This document shows, one piece after another, positions 1 through 8,441 of a stretch of 64,000 nt of DNA. How positions within the stretch are numbered: position 1 is the first letter of the stretch; each line of letters starts with the position of its first letter. The translations under genes were made by a program, and so were the position numbers. Source of the DNA: Butyrivibrio sp. AE3004 (lineage in GTDB: Bacteria > Bacillota > Clostridia > Lachnospirales > Lachnospiraceae); contig NZ_JNLQ01000002.1 in the NCBI RefSeq assembly GCF_000703165.1, positions 2,914,001-2,978,000 of the forward strand, given 5' to 3'. The notes under the pieces were generated by a model that worked only from the letters and a program-made list of their open reading frames with translations, was not told the origin of the DNA and searched no databases.

Positions 1-701
1 AGGGTTCCTATACGCAAAGGCTTAACACTAAAGGCGGTAAAGCCATTTATCCAAAGTCCCATGAGCTTTGAAAAGGTATAGCCACTCTCACCGACTTCTC
101 TTGCTCTGTGAGTAACATCTACGTTTACGATATTTTTTGTAGTCCGCAGTACCAGTCCGATAACGTATGGATAAGAGCTCTTATACTTAATCATCTCATC
201 CACAACAAAACGTCTTGCCGCAAAATAACTGGACACAGACAGCTCCTTCGGTTTTCCGAGCATGATATGAGCCATCCACTCATTCATGGCGCTTCCGAAA
301 TTTCTGAAAAGATTATGCTTTTTATGCGCATATCTTGCATATGCAACATCTGCACCTTTCTCTATCTGATAGAGGAGTTTTCCAACTTCATCGGCAGGAG
401 TCTGTCCATCATCATCAAGGCATACTATTATGTTACCCTTTGCCTCATTAAGGCCTGCCATTATGGCGCAGTGCTGACCAAAGTTCTTAGCAAGATTATA
501 GCCCCGAACCTCGTCATGCTCCCTGACAAGCTCACAGATTTTATCCCAGGTATTGTCCGGAGAGCAATCATTTACAAGGATTATCTCATAGCTGTAAAGG
601 ACAAGCATGTCCATTGCGCCTTCTATCTCATTTATAACATCTTCAATTGTTTTCTCCGAGCGATAGCACGGAATCACAAAGCTAACTAATTTATTTCGCA
701 T
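1..701 (-). CDS. GT2 glycosyltransferase, ArnC/GtrB-like (3' end cut by window edge)
   Basis: I translated this from the reverse strand: ATG at 701, open to base 1, about 233 codons visible. The protein starts MRNKLVSFVIPCY, has the GT-A nucleotide-binding DDD motif (CLDDDGQ) and the segment NFGQHCAIMAG, which closely resembles NYGQHSAIMAG of ArnC, the enzyme that loads a 4-amino sugar onto undecaprenyl phosphate. Near the edge it has GESGYTFSKLMGLW, typical of ArnC/GtrB/DPM1 enzymes just before their two C-terminal membrane helices, which lie outside the window. The role inferred is a cytoplasmic-face polyprenyl-phosphate sugar synthase. The neighbouring aminotransferase, GNAT and GtrA genes fit an amino-sugar donor. 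The exact sugar is unknown. Confidence 0.85.
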   Translation of the reverse strand, partial: MRNKLVSFVIPCYRSEKTIEDVINEIEGAMDMLVLYSYEIILVNDCSPDNTWDKICELVREHDEVRGYNLAKNFGQHCAIMAGLNEAKGNIIVCLDDDGQTPADEVGKLLYQIEKGADVAYARYAHKKHNLFRNFGSAMNEWMAHIMLGKPKELSVSSYFAARRFVVDEMIKYKSSYPYVIGLVLRTTKNIVNVDVTHRAREVGESGYTFSKLMGLWINGFTAFSVKPLRIGT

Positions 702-743
702 AGGGTTATTTTACCATATTCTTTCTTTATTATTCCGAAAACA

Positions 744-1289
744 TTAAAGCATCTTTTCCATCAGTATCATATCCCTTATTGAGCCATCGGAACACTCTAC
801 TTTTGGCAGATCCTGCTTCTTTATAAATCCTGCATGCTCATAGCTTTTCCTGGCTGCTTCATTTCCCACGAAAACACGAAGTATCAGTTTCTCAAGTTTA
901 AGCACATAAGCTGCATATTCACACATAAGGTCTGCAGCTTCGTTGCCATAACCGTGACCAGTTGCGTCATCCTCGCCTATAAAAACACCATACTCGGCCG
1001 TCTTTTCCTTATTGTCTATATCCCTTAAGTACACACTTCCCACAGGTCTTAAGGACATCTCGTTCTCTTCCTTATCCCATGTTTCCGGCTTTTCACAGAT
1101 GATAAGCTGAACCACTTCACCTGTTTCAACTTTGTTTTTCATCCAGCCATTGTGAATTTCATCAGTAAAGAATTCCCGATAAATAAAATTATTCCTTACT
1201 CTTGGATTATTTCTCCATTTAACCACAAGCGGTGTATCATCATAAGTTATTTTCCGAAGTATTATCTTCTCTCCTATAATGGTTTCCAT
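744..1289 (-). CDS. GNAT N-acetyltransferase (RimL-like), possible amino-sugar acetyltransferase
   Basis: A 181-residue single-domain GNAT protein. Residues 1-30 (GEKIILRKITYDDTPLVVKW) are the usual first strand and helix of RimJ/RimL-type enzymes. The acetyl-CoA loop is around residues 110-117 (DATGHGYGNEA, matching the Q/RxxGxG/A pattern), and a late NEAARKSYEHAGF motif is the family's C-terminal signature. Start is ATG with an upstream AGAGG ribosome site. It lies 15 bases after the membrane gene at 1305-3188 and close to an RffA-type aminotransferase, so N-acylation of a nucleotide-linked 4-amino-4,6-dideoxyhexose (a WecD/RffC-like role) is a reasonable inference. A PseH role for the distant pseudaminic acid genes is the main alternative. 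Sequence alone does not fix the substrate. Confidence 0.8.
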   Translation of the reverse strand: METIIGEKIILRKITYDDTPLVVKWRNNPRVRNNFIYREFFTDEIHNGWMKNKVETGEVVQLIICEKPETWDKEENEMSLRPVGSVYLRDIDNKEKTAEYGVFIGEDDATGHGYGNEAADLMCEYAAYVLKLEKLILRVFVGNEAARKSYEHAGFIKKQDLPKVECSDGSIRDMILMEKML

Positions 1290-1304
1290 CTATTATTCCT
1301 CTTC

Positions 1305-3188
1305 TCAATTCCAGACAGTACCGGTATCTTTATTTTCAGTCATCTTCCAGATAACAAACTCCCCTGCAACCTCATCCTCTCTTGTAAGGGTAACATATCG
1401 GTCTTTATCCAGGTAATAGTTGAAAATCCATTCCATATCGTCATCCATATCGGACACTATATAAGACTTATCCTCCAGTATTGCCTCTTCCATCGGTTCA
1501 TCAAAGCAAAAATACAAGAGCTTTTGTTTTTCAGCAGGGCTCTTTGACGCCCAGCCTCCCATAAGGACTGAGTTGGAAACACTGTTATCTGTGTCATGGA
1601 GCATTCTCTGCGAATATGTATATCCCATATCCGCATAGGCAACAGAGCTATAAACATCAACAAAGAAAAACTCATCCCCATGTTCCTTAAAGTAGTTGTC
1701 CAGTTCCTCATATGCTCTATTATATTCATCTCTGCCAAGACACTCTTTTTTGACTATCTTTGCGCCCTCCGGAATATATCTTATACAAACCGAAAAAAAT
1801 ACAAGGACACAAAAACCGGCAAAAAAATGTGCGACCATTTCCACATTCTGACGGTTTTCACTATTATCATGCTTTTTTTCCTCTGCTGATTTAACCAGCC
1901 TCACAAGCATTTTACAAGCAGTTATCACAAGAACCGTAATCTCCAAAAGATAAAGAGAATGGGTTATTCTTATTGGATCGCGACCTCTTACAAGAATATA
2001 CATCCACAGAAGCGTTCTTCCGCCAAAGAGTATAAGAAGTCTCCAAACAGAACTCCATATAGTAAAAAGCATGCTCTTTTTGCCACTCATATAGAGAAAC
2101 GTCAAAACAAAGGTTATGACATACATAGCCCCTGTAACAATATTCCATGGAGAATCCGTCATAGGGTATTCATAGTCTTGTGGAATCCCTATACTTCTCA
2201 GTCTGTAGAAGTATAAAGGAAGATTTTTCTTTATGGCAGGCAGAATTCCTTCTTTCGTACTTATGCTCTTTGCATAGTCTGCGATCTTCGCCATTTTTGA
2301 AGCATCAATATCACTGTCCAATCCGAAATTATAGTTTACAAGAAGTTCATATTCACTCCGTTTTAACTGAATCGAATCATAAAAAACTTTATTTTCCTCA
2401 TAATCCGGAATCTGGTAAAAATCATATATCTGTGTTCTGCTGTCAAAAAAGGAATTAAATTCCCTCCATTCCTTAGATGAATAGCCTGCAAAATTTATAA
2501 GTTCACACACTATAAGTCCGACTACCACAGCAAAAACAGGAATTATCTGCTCTTTTAAATTCTTCCCGTTTTCGTCAAAATATCTGAAAAATGGCACAAG
2601 CAATACAAAGGGAAGCATAAGAAGTGTCATTTCGGACCTGGTACAAAATGCCAGAATCACAAGAATTACCGCAAATACATCCTTATTTTCTGAAAACAAC
2701 ACAGCTGCTGCCGCACATATCATCGCAACGGCATAGGTATACTGAACCATTACCAAATGACCGGGCATAAGTGCCAGTACGACAGCAAATAGCGGAAGGG
2801 CAGCAAAAAAATGTATTAAGGCATTTTTCCAAAGAGCAGTATTATTGCCCATTTTCCCAAGAATCAGCTTTGATATGTTTCCTGACACAAATCTCAAGAT
2901 AATAAACAGACTGATGTACTGACACAAAAGCAGATATATACCATAACAATCCGCATTTCTGAAAATCCTGTAGAAAAGACTTATGAAAAAGCTTATCGAG
3001 TAAAGCATCTGTATATTGTGTGAGCAGGGCTCTCCTGTAAAAACCCCCGACAAAAGATCTTTCATTAAAACATCATCATTAAGATCGTAGTAATAAGCGT
3101 ATAAAAGTCCCATAACCACCGCAAAAGCAGCAGTCATGAGACCTGTTATTATAGAATTGAGGGATTTTGTTTTTCCTTTATTTTCCAT
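1305..3188 (-). CDS. Polytopic membrane protein, GT-C glycosyltransferase-like
   Basis: A 627-residue protein with about 11-12 hydrophobic segments, a short cytoplasmic N-terminus and a C-terminal extracytoplasmic domain of about 150 residues. Just after the first helix it has an acidic pair (LNDDVLMKD) followed by a loop ending in a helix, the arrangement seen in GT-C enzymes that use polyprenyl-phosphate sugars outside the membrane. No named family is certain; GtrII/DUF6056-like proteins are the nearest I can suggest. It starts three bases after the rffA-like stop and has no clear ribosome site, so translational coupling is likely. With the ArnC-like GT2 and GtrA here it could be the terminal transferase of a three-component decoration system. 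Confidence 0.65.
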   Translation of the reverse strand: MENKGKTKSLNSIITGLMTAAFAVVMGLLYAYYYDLNDDVLMKDLLSGVFTGEPCSHNIQMLYSISFFISLFYRIFRNADCYGIYLLLCQYISLFIILRFVSGNISKLILGKMGNNTALWKNALIHFFAALPLFAVVLALMPGHLVMVQYTYAVAMICAAAAVLFSENKDVFAVILVILAFCTRSEMTLLMLPFVLLVPFFRYFDENGKNLKEQIIPVFAVVVGLIVCELINFAGYSSKEWREFNSFFDSRTQIYDFYQIPDYEENKVFYDSIQLKRSEYELLVNYNFGLDSDIDASKMAKIADYAKSISTKEGILPAIKKNLPLYFYRLRSIGIPQDYEYPMTDSPWNIVTGAMYVITFVLTFLYMSGKKSMLFTIWSSVWRLLILFGGRTLLWMYILVRGRDPIRITHSLYLLEITVLVITACKMLVRLVKSAEEKKHDNSENRQNVEMVAHFFAGFCVLVFFSVCIRYIPEGAKIVKKECLGRDEYNRAYEELDNYFKEHGDEFFFVDVYSSVAYADMGYTYSQRMLHDTDNSVSNSVLMGGWASKSPAEKQKLLYFCFDEPMEEAILEDKSYIVSDMDDDMEWIFNYYLDKDRYVTLTREDEVAGEFVIWKMTENKDTGTVWN

Positions 3189-3190
3189 AT

Positions 3191-4327
3191 TTATACAGCT
3201 TTATAGTACTCCTTAACACGCATCACTACTTCGTCAAGATCCTCGTTAGTAAGACTATAATACATAGGAAGCCTGAGAAGCCTTAAGCTTTCTTTGGTAG
3301 TATACTTATCCTCACCGTTAAACCGGCTGTACTTAAGTCCGGCAGTTGATGTATGAAGCGGCACATAATGAGAGGCCGGAAGAATGTCATTTGCCTTCAG
3401 ATACTGTATAAGGCCTTCTCTCTCCTCTGCATCCTTACACTTTATGTAGAACATATGCGCATTATGAACACATTCCTTTGGCACATAGGGCAATTCTATA
3501 ATCCCTGAATCAGCCATATCTCTAAACGCATCATAATATCTGTTGTAGTGATCCATTCGGGTTTCATTTATTTCATCTGCCATCTGAAGCTGTGCATAGA
3601 GATAAGCAGCATTCATGTCACTTGGAAGGTATGATGACCCCGGCTGTAACCAGGTATATTTATCTACTTTTCCAAGCTGATAAAGTGTTCTGTTGGTTCC
3701 CTTTTCTCTGATGATTATGGCATCATTTACATAGGTTTCATCCCTAAGGAGCAGGGCTCCGCCTTCTCCCATACTGTAATTCTTTGTTTCATGGAAGCTG
3801 TAATTGCCGAAATCGCCTATTGCACCAAGGGCTTTTCCCTTATAGGTACTCATTACCCCCTGTGCTGCATCTTCAACAACAAATAAATTGTGACGCTTTG
3901 CAATATCCATGATCGTGTCCATCTCACAGCCTACTCCTGCGTAGTGGACAGGTACAATAGCTCTTGTTTTAGAAGTAATAGCTTCCTCAATAAGATTTTC
4001 ATCGATATTCATGGTATCCGGGCGGATATCCACAAAAACCACCTTAGCTCCGCGAAGAACAAAAGCATTGGCAGTAGATACAAAAGTATATGACGGCATT
4101 ATAACTTCATCGCCCTCTTTGATCCCCGCAAGAATTGCAGCCATCTCAGTAGCATGTGTGCAGGATGTGGTCAAAAGACATTTTTTTACACCTGTCTTTT
4201 TCTCTATCCACTCATTATCCATCTTTGTGTATACGCCATCACCGCAAATCTTCTGGTTTTCAACACATTCCCTTATGTATTCCATTTCCTTCCCGGTATA
4301 GGGAGGTACATTAAAATTTATTCTCAT
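3191..4327 (-). CDS. rffA: dTDP-4-amino-4,6-dideoxygalactose transaminase (RffA/WecE type)
   Basis: A 378-residue DegT/DnrJ/EryC1 aminotransferase with long stretches typical of RffA/WecE: TTSCTHATEMAA, MPSYTFVSTANAFVLRGA, VPVHYAGVGCEMD, VEDAAQGV and KGTNR. The PLP-binding lysine is Lys182 in SFHETKNY, and the PLP-ring aspartate is in VEDAA. The reaction is transfer of an amino group from glutamate to a dTDP-4-keto-6-deoxyhexose, giving dTDP-Fuc4N or a close isomer. Length matches the family (about 376). A ribosome site AAGGA lies 7 bases before the ATG. Genes for the dTDP-glucose steps upstream (rfbA, rfbB) are not in the window, although rfbD is. Family call is strong; the exact epimer is inferred. 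Confidence 0.9.
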   Translation of the reverse strand: MRINFNVPPYTGKEMEYIRECVENQKICGDGVYTKMDNEWIEKKTGVKKCLLTTSCTHATEMAAILAGIKEGDEVIMPSYTFVSTANAFVLRGAKVVFVDIRPDTMNIDENLIEEAITSKTRAIVPVHYAGVGCEMDTIMDIAKRHNLFVVEDAAQGVMSTYKGKALGAIGDFGNYSFHETKNYSMGEGGALLLRDETYVNDAIIIREKGTNRTLYQLGKVDKYTWLQPGSSYLPSDMNAAYLYAQLQMADEINETRMDHYNRYYDAFRDMADSGIIELPYVPKECVHNAHMFYIKCKDAEEREGLIQYLKANDILPASHYVPLHTSTAGLKYSRFNGEDKYTTKESLRLLRLPMYYSLTNEDLDEVVMRVKEYYKAV

Positions 4328-4330
4328 ATA

Positions 4331-4789
4331 TTAATCCTTCTGCTCAAGAAAAATCTTACGTGTTATAAAATTGTATACCATAACCACAGCTGTAGCGCCA
4401 AACTTGAAGAAAAGATTCTTTGCGAAAGCTTCGCTCATAATACTCTGAAGCCATCCCCAATTCATATAGATAAGATCTATTCCGACGAAAAGGCAAAGCT
4501 CATTTACTCCAAGTCCGATGATACTGAGAATAAGGAATATTGTAAATTCTTTCTTCCTGCTCATATCATCGCGACGTACAAAGACAAATTTAAAACTCAG
4601 AACATAATTGACTACTACCGAAACAATAAAACCAACCAGCGCAGATAATAGATAGTACTTGGGGAAAATTGAGGCTATTCCCACTTTTTCAAAAGCAAAA
4701 TTCGCTATAAGATACAGGAAGTAGTCCACAAAGAAACAAAAAACTCCCACAAGTCCAAACTTCATGATCTGCTGTAATAAATTATTCAT
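4331..4789 (-). CDS. GtrA family membrane protein
   Basis: A 152-residue protein with four hydrophobic helices and the GtrA N-terminal pattern (QIMKFGLVGVFCFFVDYFLYL), an internal FIVSVVVNYVLSFKFVF segment, and a basic C-terminus (FITRKIFLEQKD). GtrA proteins are thought to move undecaprenyl-phosphate-linked sugars across the membrane or assist their synthesis. AGAGGA precedes the ATG by 4 bases. It lies between a GT-C gene and the rffA-like aminotransferase with 3-29 base gaps, suggesting one transcription unit that makes, flips and attaches an amino sugar. Confidence 0.88.
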   Translation of the reverse strand: MNNLLQQIMKFGLVGVFCFFVDYFLYLIANFAFEKVGIASIFPKYYLLSALVGFIVSVVVNYVLSFKFVFVRRDDMSRKKEFTIFLILSIIGLGVNELCLFVGIDLIYMNWGWLQSIMSEAFAKNLFFKFGATAVVMVYNFITRKIFLEQKD

Positions 4790-4818
4790 AATATCCTCTC
4801 ATCTAAAAAACATTTCCT

Positions 4819-6579
4819 TTATTCGACAACATAAACCTCGAATCGTCCATCATCGAAGATATTATTATACTTCCAAGTTCTAAGGAAGTCCAATATAAGG
4901 TCATACTTTTCTTCCCACAATGCTTCTCCCTTAAACTCGGGACATATTATTACAACAGGCATTTCCTCACTTTTTGCCCCATCAAAAGTAGCCAGTTCAC
5001 TTGCAAATTTTTCTGTAGTATTTGAATCAAGATTCGGCCATGTTGAAAAAATAGCGGGTTCCATATCCATCAGATAGGAAAGTCCTGGAGCATTTCCGAA
5101 CTGTAAGAGCCTTTTATCCTCAAGTCCGTTTTCTCTTATAGCATCATAGAGATCAGAAAGCTCCTCCGCATTACTTTCGGTAGTATGCATGCCTGCTGCC
5201 TTTTGTATATCCCTTGTTCCCATAAGGGCTGATCGCTTTGTTCCGTCAGTTCCGTCCAGAAAGCTGTGCTCTAAATGGAAAAGAGATCCCTGAACAAATA
5301 TAAGTACAAGTATTGCCATATACATGGCTTTCCAAGTGAAATGAATCTCATTCGGACCTGCTGCCTGCCTCATTCTTCTAAACATCCACATTATAAGCGG
5401 TGCCACAATAAACAGATTATTAATAAGAGGATATGTATAATTATTACTACCAAGTGGAGTAATAACCATAATAATCAGACATGCGAGGCAAAGACTCCTC
5501 TCTGAAGCCTGACCATGAATTTTCGGAGTAATACCTATAATAAAGAATATAATTCCGAAGATAAGAAACATCATAGCGGGTTCAAACATTGAATCATAAT
5601 ACCAATAACTTCTGGTAAACACACCACTCTCATAATAAAAATACAGAAGGGCAAAAATACCAAAAATATAAAGTATTCTCTTTATCCAATAGTATCTACC
5701 GGATCTTAGCATTATCATGATCGTTCCGACTATAATGCATGGAATCATCACGATCATATTCTTAAGACTTCCGTACCAGGCTTTTAAAATTGCTCCCAGC
5801 ATACCAAATGCAGAATAATCAGCTGCTCCCTTTGTCATTTCGGAAAGCGATATTATCATGTCAGGATATGCGCTTACTCCGTATTGAATACAGATTGCAA
5901 TAAAGGGAATCAAAAAGCCAATAAAATAACCAAGAATACACAATCCTGTTTTTCTAAGTATCTCATTAAAGTCTCGTCTGTGAATCCCCTCGTAAAACCA
6001 CAAAATAAGTATCATCGAAGCTTCGGTTATATTGGGGAATCTCACCATAACAGATAATCCGAGAACAAATCCTGCAAGCACAAACTTCCATTTTGTAATC
6101 TCGTAATCAGTCATGGCATGCATGAGCAGCAAAGTACCTGTGGTAAAGCAAAAATAGGTCAGATAGTTATACAATATAACTCTGGGACACCAGCAAAGAT
6201 TTATTGCAATTATCTCACCGATAAAAGTCATCCATCCTGGCATCCATCTCTGAAGCAGATAATAAGCAATAATAGCTGTTGCACTTATTATAAATGAGCA
6301 GTAAATATTCATTCCGAGCATAGTATTTCCGCCCGGAAGATTCATAAATAATTTTCCCAGAACATTAGGAATATATGTTGCTATCATCCACATTGGATCA
6401 AGTGCATCCGAAAACTGATAATTCCCAAGACTGTACGTAGTATCTGTTACATCAACGCCCTGAGTCGCACCTATAATAGGATAGAATAAAAGAATTATCG
6501 GAAATATCCATTTTTCCAACGGCTCCTGATATATTTTAAATTTAAAAACCTTATCTCTTATGGTCTTAAGCGTCAGCAT
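4819..6579 (-). CDS. Polytopic membrane protein, GT-C glycosyltransferase-like
   Basis: A 586-residue membrane protein with 11-12 predicted helices and a soluble C-terminal part of about 130 residues. After the first helix is GVDVTDTTYSLGNYQF, an acidic loop in the place where GT-C enzymes hold their catalytic aspartates. I do not recognise a named family. The start is ATG with GGGGAG five bases upstream. The 74-base gap before it (6580-6653) carries a second strong ribosome site in front of an 11-codon reading frame that ends at this start, so translation coupling is possible. Together with GtrA just downstream it may be the lipid-sugar-dependent transferase of the left-end set. Confidence 0.65.
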   Translation of the reverse strand: MLTLKTIRDKVFKFKIYQEPLEKWIFPIILLFYPIIGATQGVDVTDTTYSLGNYQFSDALDPMWMIATYIPNVLGKLFMNLPGGNTMLGMNIYCSFIISATAIIAYYLLQRWMPGWMTFIGEIIAINLCWCPRVILYNYLTYFCFTTGTLLLMHAMTDYEITKWKFVLAGFVLGLSVMVRFPNITEASMILILWFYEGIHRRDFNEILRKTGLCILGYFIGFLIPFIAICIQYGVSAYPDMIISLSEMTKGAADYSAFGMLGAILKAWYGSLKNMIVMIPCIIVGTIMIMLRSGRYYWIKRILYIFGIFALLYFYYESGVFTRSYWYYDSMFEPAMMFLIFGIIFFIIGITPKIHGQASERSLCLACLIIMVITPLGSNNYTYPLINNLFIVAPLIMWMFRRMRQAAGPNEIHFTWKAMYMAILVLIFVQGSLFHLEHSFLDGTDGTKRSALMGTRDIQKAAGMHTTESNAEELSDLYDAIRENGLEDKRLLQFGNAPGLSYLMDMEPAIFSTWPNLDSNTTEKFASELATFDGAKSEEMPVVIICPEFKGEALWEEKYDLILDFLRTWKYNNIFDDGRFEVYVVE

Positions 6580-6653
6580 TCCTTCTCCCCTCGTTTGCCA
6601 TTATTGCAGGCACCTCCTGTTATAAGTCGGAAAACTTTTTTCTCTCAGGTATC

Positions 6654-8405
6654 TTATCTCTCCATTGATACCTTCTGTCCGTTTACTCTGTAAACCATGT
6701 CGCATTTTTCAATGGTCTGCAGTCTGTGTGCAATTATAATCAGTGTTTTCTTGCCATGAAGTCTGTTTATGGAATCCATGATCGCAGCCTCTGTCTCATT
6801 ATCAAGAGCACTTGTAGCTTCATCAAGAACAAGAACCTCCGGATCCTCAAAAAGGGCTCTTGCGATTCCGATTCTCTGTCTCTGACCACCTGACAGTCTG
6901 ATACCTCTCTCTCCTATTGTGGTATCAAGCCCCTCCGGAAGGGATCTTACATACTCATCAAGCTGGGCTTCCTTCAATGCAGCCCACACCTTATTATCAT
7001 CAATATCATCATCGGAAACACCAAAGGCAACATTTTTCCTTATGGTTGAATCCAGCATAAAAATAGTCTGAGGAATATACCCTATGTTCTTAAGCCACTC
7101 TGGATAATGCTCTCTTATCTCAACACCATCCGCCAGGATTTCTCCGGTTTCTATCTGTAATAATCCGAGCATAATGTCAACAATAGTCGTTTTTCCGGCA
7201 CCGGAAGTTCCAACAATACCTATGGATTTTCCAACAGGTATTGTCATATCCGCATTCTTTAAAACATAGGCAGCGGAATTAGGATAGCGATACGTAATAT
7301 TCTTAAGCTCTATAGACTTATGAACAGGAAGCTTTTCAACTTCTTTCATTATCTTATAATCCTCAGCTTTATAAGAAACACTGCCATCATTTATCTCCTG
7401 CTGAAGATTATCGCTTACATTCATGAAAAAGGGTTCAAAATATGCTATGGAAGTAAGGTAGTTGTTTATTCTGTTTGCACTTGGAAGAAGTCTTGTCGCT
7501 GCTGCTCCGAGAACAGTGAAAAGCGGAACAAGATCCTTTACACTCTGACCACTCATCATAACTATGAGCATATAGCCAATCATTCCTGCCACACTTATGG
7601 TTTCGATCAAAAGTCTGGGGGTTGAATTGTACAGATTATATTTTTGTACCGCATTAACATAGCCGGCACCGCAATCAGCATAACCGTTAATGAAATAATT
7701 CTCTTTATTTGCTATCTTGATCTCTTTTATACCTGTAACGGATTCCTCAATCCATTTAAAAAGTCCACTGTAGTAGTCCTGATTATCCTGCCCTGCCTTA
7801 GCCATAACAGGCTTGATTATATATTTGATAATAAGCAGAACCGCAACAAGCAGGGATGCTATGGAAAGCGTCATCTTTGCATCTACAGTAAGTAGCATGA
7901 CCACAAGGCATGCAAAAACTATCATCTCCGAAATAAGCTGCAGGCAGCTCAGTATCAGTCCGTACATGTTGTTCACATCAGAGGTTATATTCCTCTGGAT
8001 AACCGATGTATCAGCATTCAGGTAATACTCATAAGGTCTCTGCATGAAGTTGATCATCATGCGTCTTGAGGTCGCAAACTGATTAGTGTAAACAAATCGC
8101 AGCTGAACTACATTGATAAAAAACAAAAAGATATTCTTTACAAGGAATATAAGCACCATCGATATCATGATTATTGCTGCAAACTGAGTGATACTGCTGC
8201 ATCCAAGTAAATTATATACAGCTGAATACTTCGGGCTTTCAGATACTGCATCAGGGTCCATTACAATTTTCATAACAGGGAATATCATTGCAATTCCCAG
8301 GGTTTCAAAGAGACCTCCAACAAGCATCATGATTACGATCAGGACCATCTGTCTCTTTTGCCTTCCATCAAGCAGCAACATCATTTTCTGGTAAATCTTC
8401 TTCAT
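6654..8405 (-). CDS. ABC transporter, fused permease/ATPase (MsbA/PglK-like flippase)
   Basis: A 583-residue half transporter. Residues 1-330 hold six membrane helices of the ABC exporter type; residues 365-583 are the ATPase with Walker A GTSGAGKTT, Q-loop YIPQTIFM, signature LSGGQRQR, Walker B VLVLDEATSALD and switch histidine IIIAHR. Length and placement inside a glycan cluster resemble PglK-type flippases of lipid-linked oligosaccharides. No Wzx-type flippase gene is present in the window, which makes this the best local candidate for moving the lipid-linked unit. Lipid or peptide export cannot be excluded. AGGAG precedes the ATG by 4 bases. A partial copy of an intergenic repeat sits directly upstream at 8426-8441. 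Confidence 0.85.
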   Translation of the reverse strand: MKKIYQKMMLLLDGRQKRQMVLIVIMMLVGGLFETLGIAMIFPVMKIVMDPDAVSESPKYSAVYNLLGCSSITQFAAIIMISMVLIFLVKNIFLFFINVVQLRFVYTNQFATSRRMMINFMQRPYEYYLNADTSVIQRNITSDVNNMYGLILSCLQLISEMIVFACLVVMLLTVDAKMTLSIASLLVAVLLIIKYIIKPVMAKAGQDNQDYYSGLFKWIEESVTGIKEIKIANKENYFINGYADCGAGYVNAVQKYNLYNSTPRLLIETISVAGMIGYMLIVMMSGQSVKDLVPLFTVLGAAATRLLPSANRINNYLTSIAYFEPFFMNVSDNLQQEINDGSVSYKAEDYKIMKEVEKLPVHKSIELKNITYRYPNSAAYVLKNADMTIPVGKSIGIVGTSGAGKTTIVDIMLGLLQIETGEILADGVEIREHYPEWLKNIGYIPQTIFMLDSTIRKNVAFGVSDDDIDDNKVWAALKEAQLDEYVRSLPEGLDTTIGERGIRLSGGQRQRIGIARALFEDPEVLVLDEATSALDNETEAAIMDSINRLHGKKTLIIIAHRLQTIEKCDMVYRVNGQKVSMER

Positions 8406-8425
8406 AATTCTCCTAATTTATAAAC

Positions 8426-8441
8426 GCAAGTTTTATCTGAT
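8426..8441 (-). repeat. Partial copy of repeated pre-gene element
   Basis: Plus-strand text is gcaagttttatctgat. It shares the gca-gt-ttttatctga core with the two longer copies at 42639-42677 and 63852-63890, and like them lies 20-40 bases before a minus-strand start codon, in the same orientation. This copy is weaker and could be chance. Confidence 0.35.

Noticed and set aside
108..689. Plus-strand open frame at the left edge
   Set aside because: The reverse strand encodes a clear ArnC-like GT2 with all motifs; the plus frame is a shadow.
6580..6621. Possible 11-codon leader peptide before the GT-C gene
   Set aside because: It has a good AGGAGG site and ends at the next start, but nothing shows it is made or regulatory; mentioned only as possible coupling.
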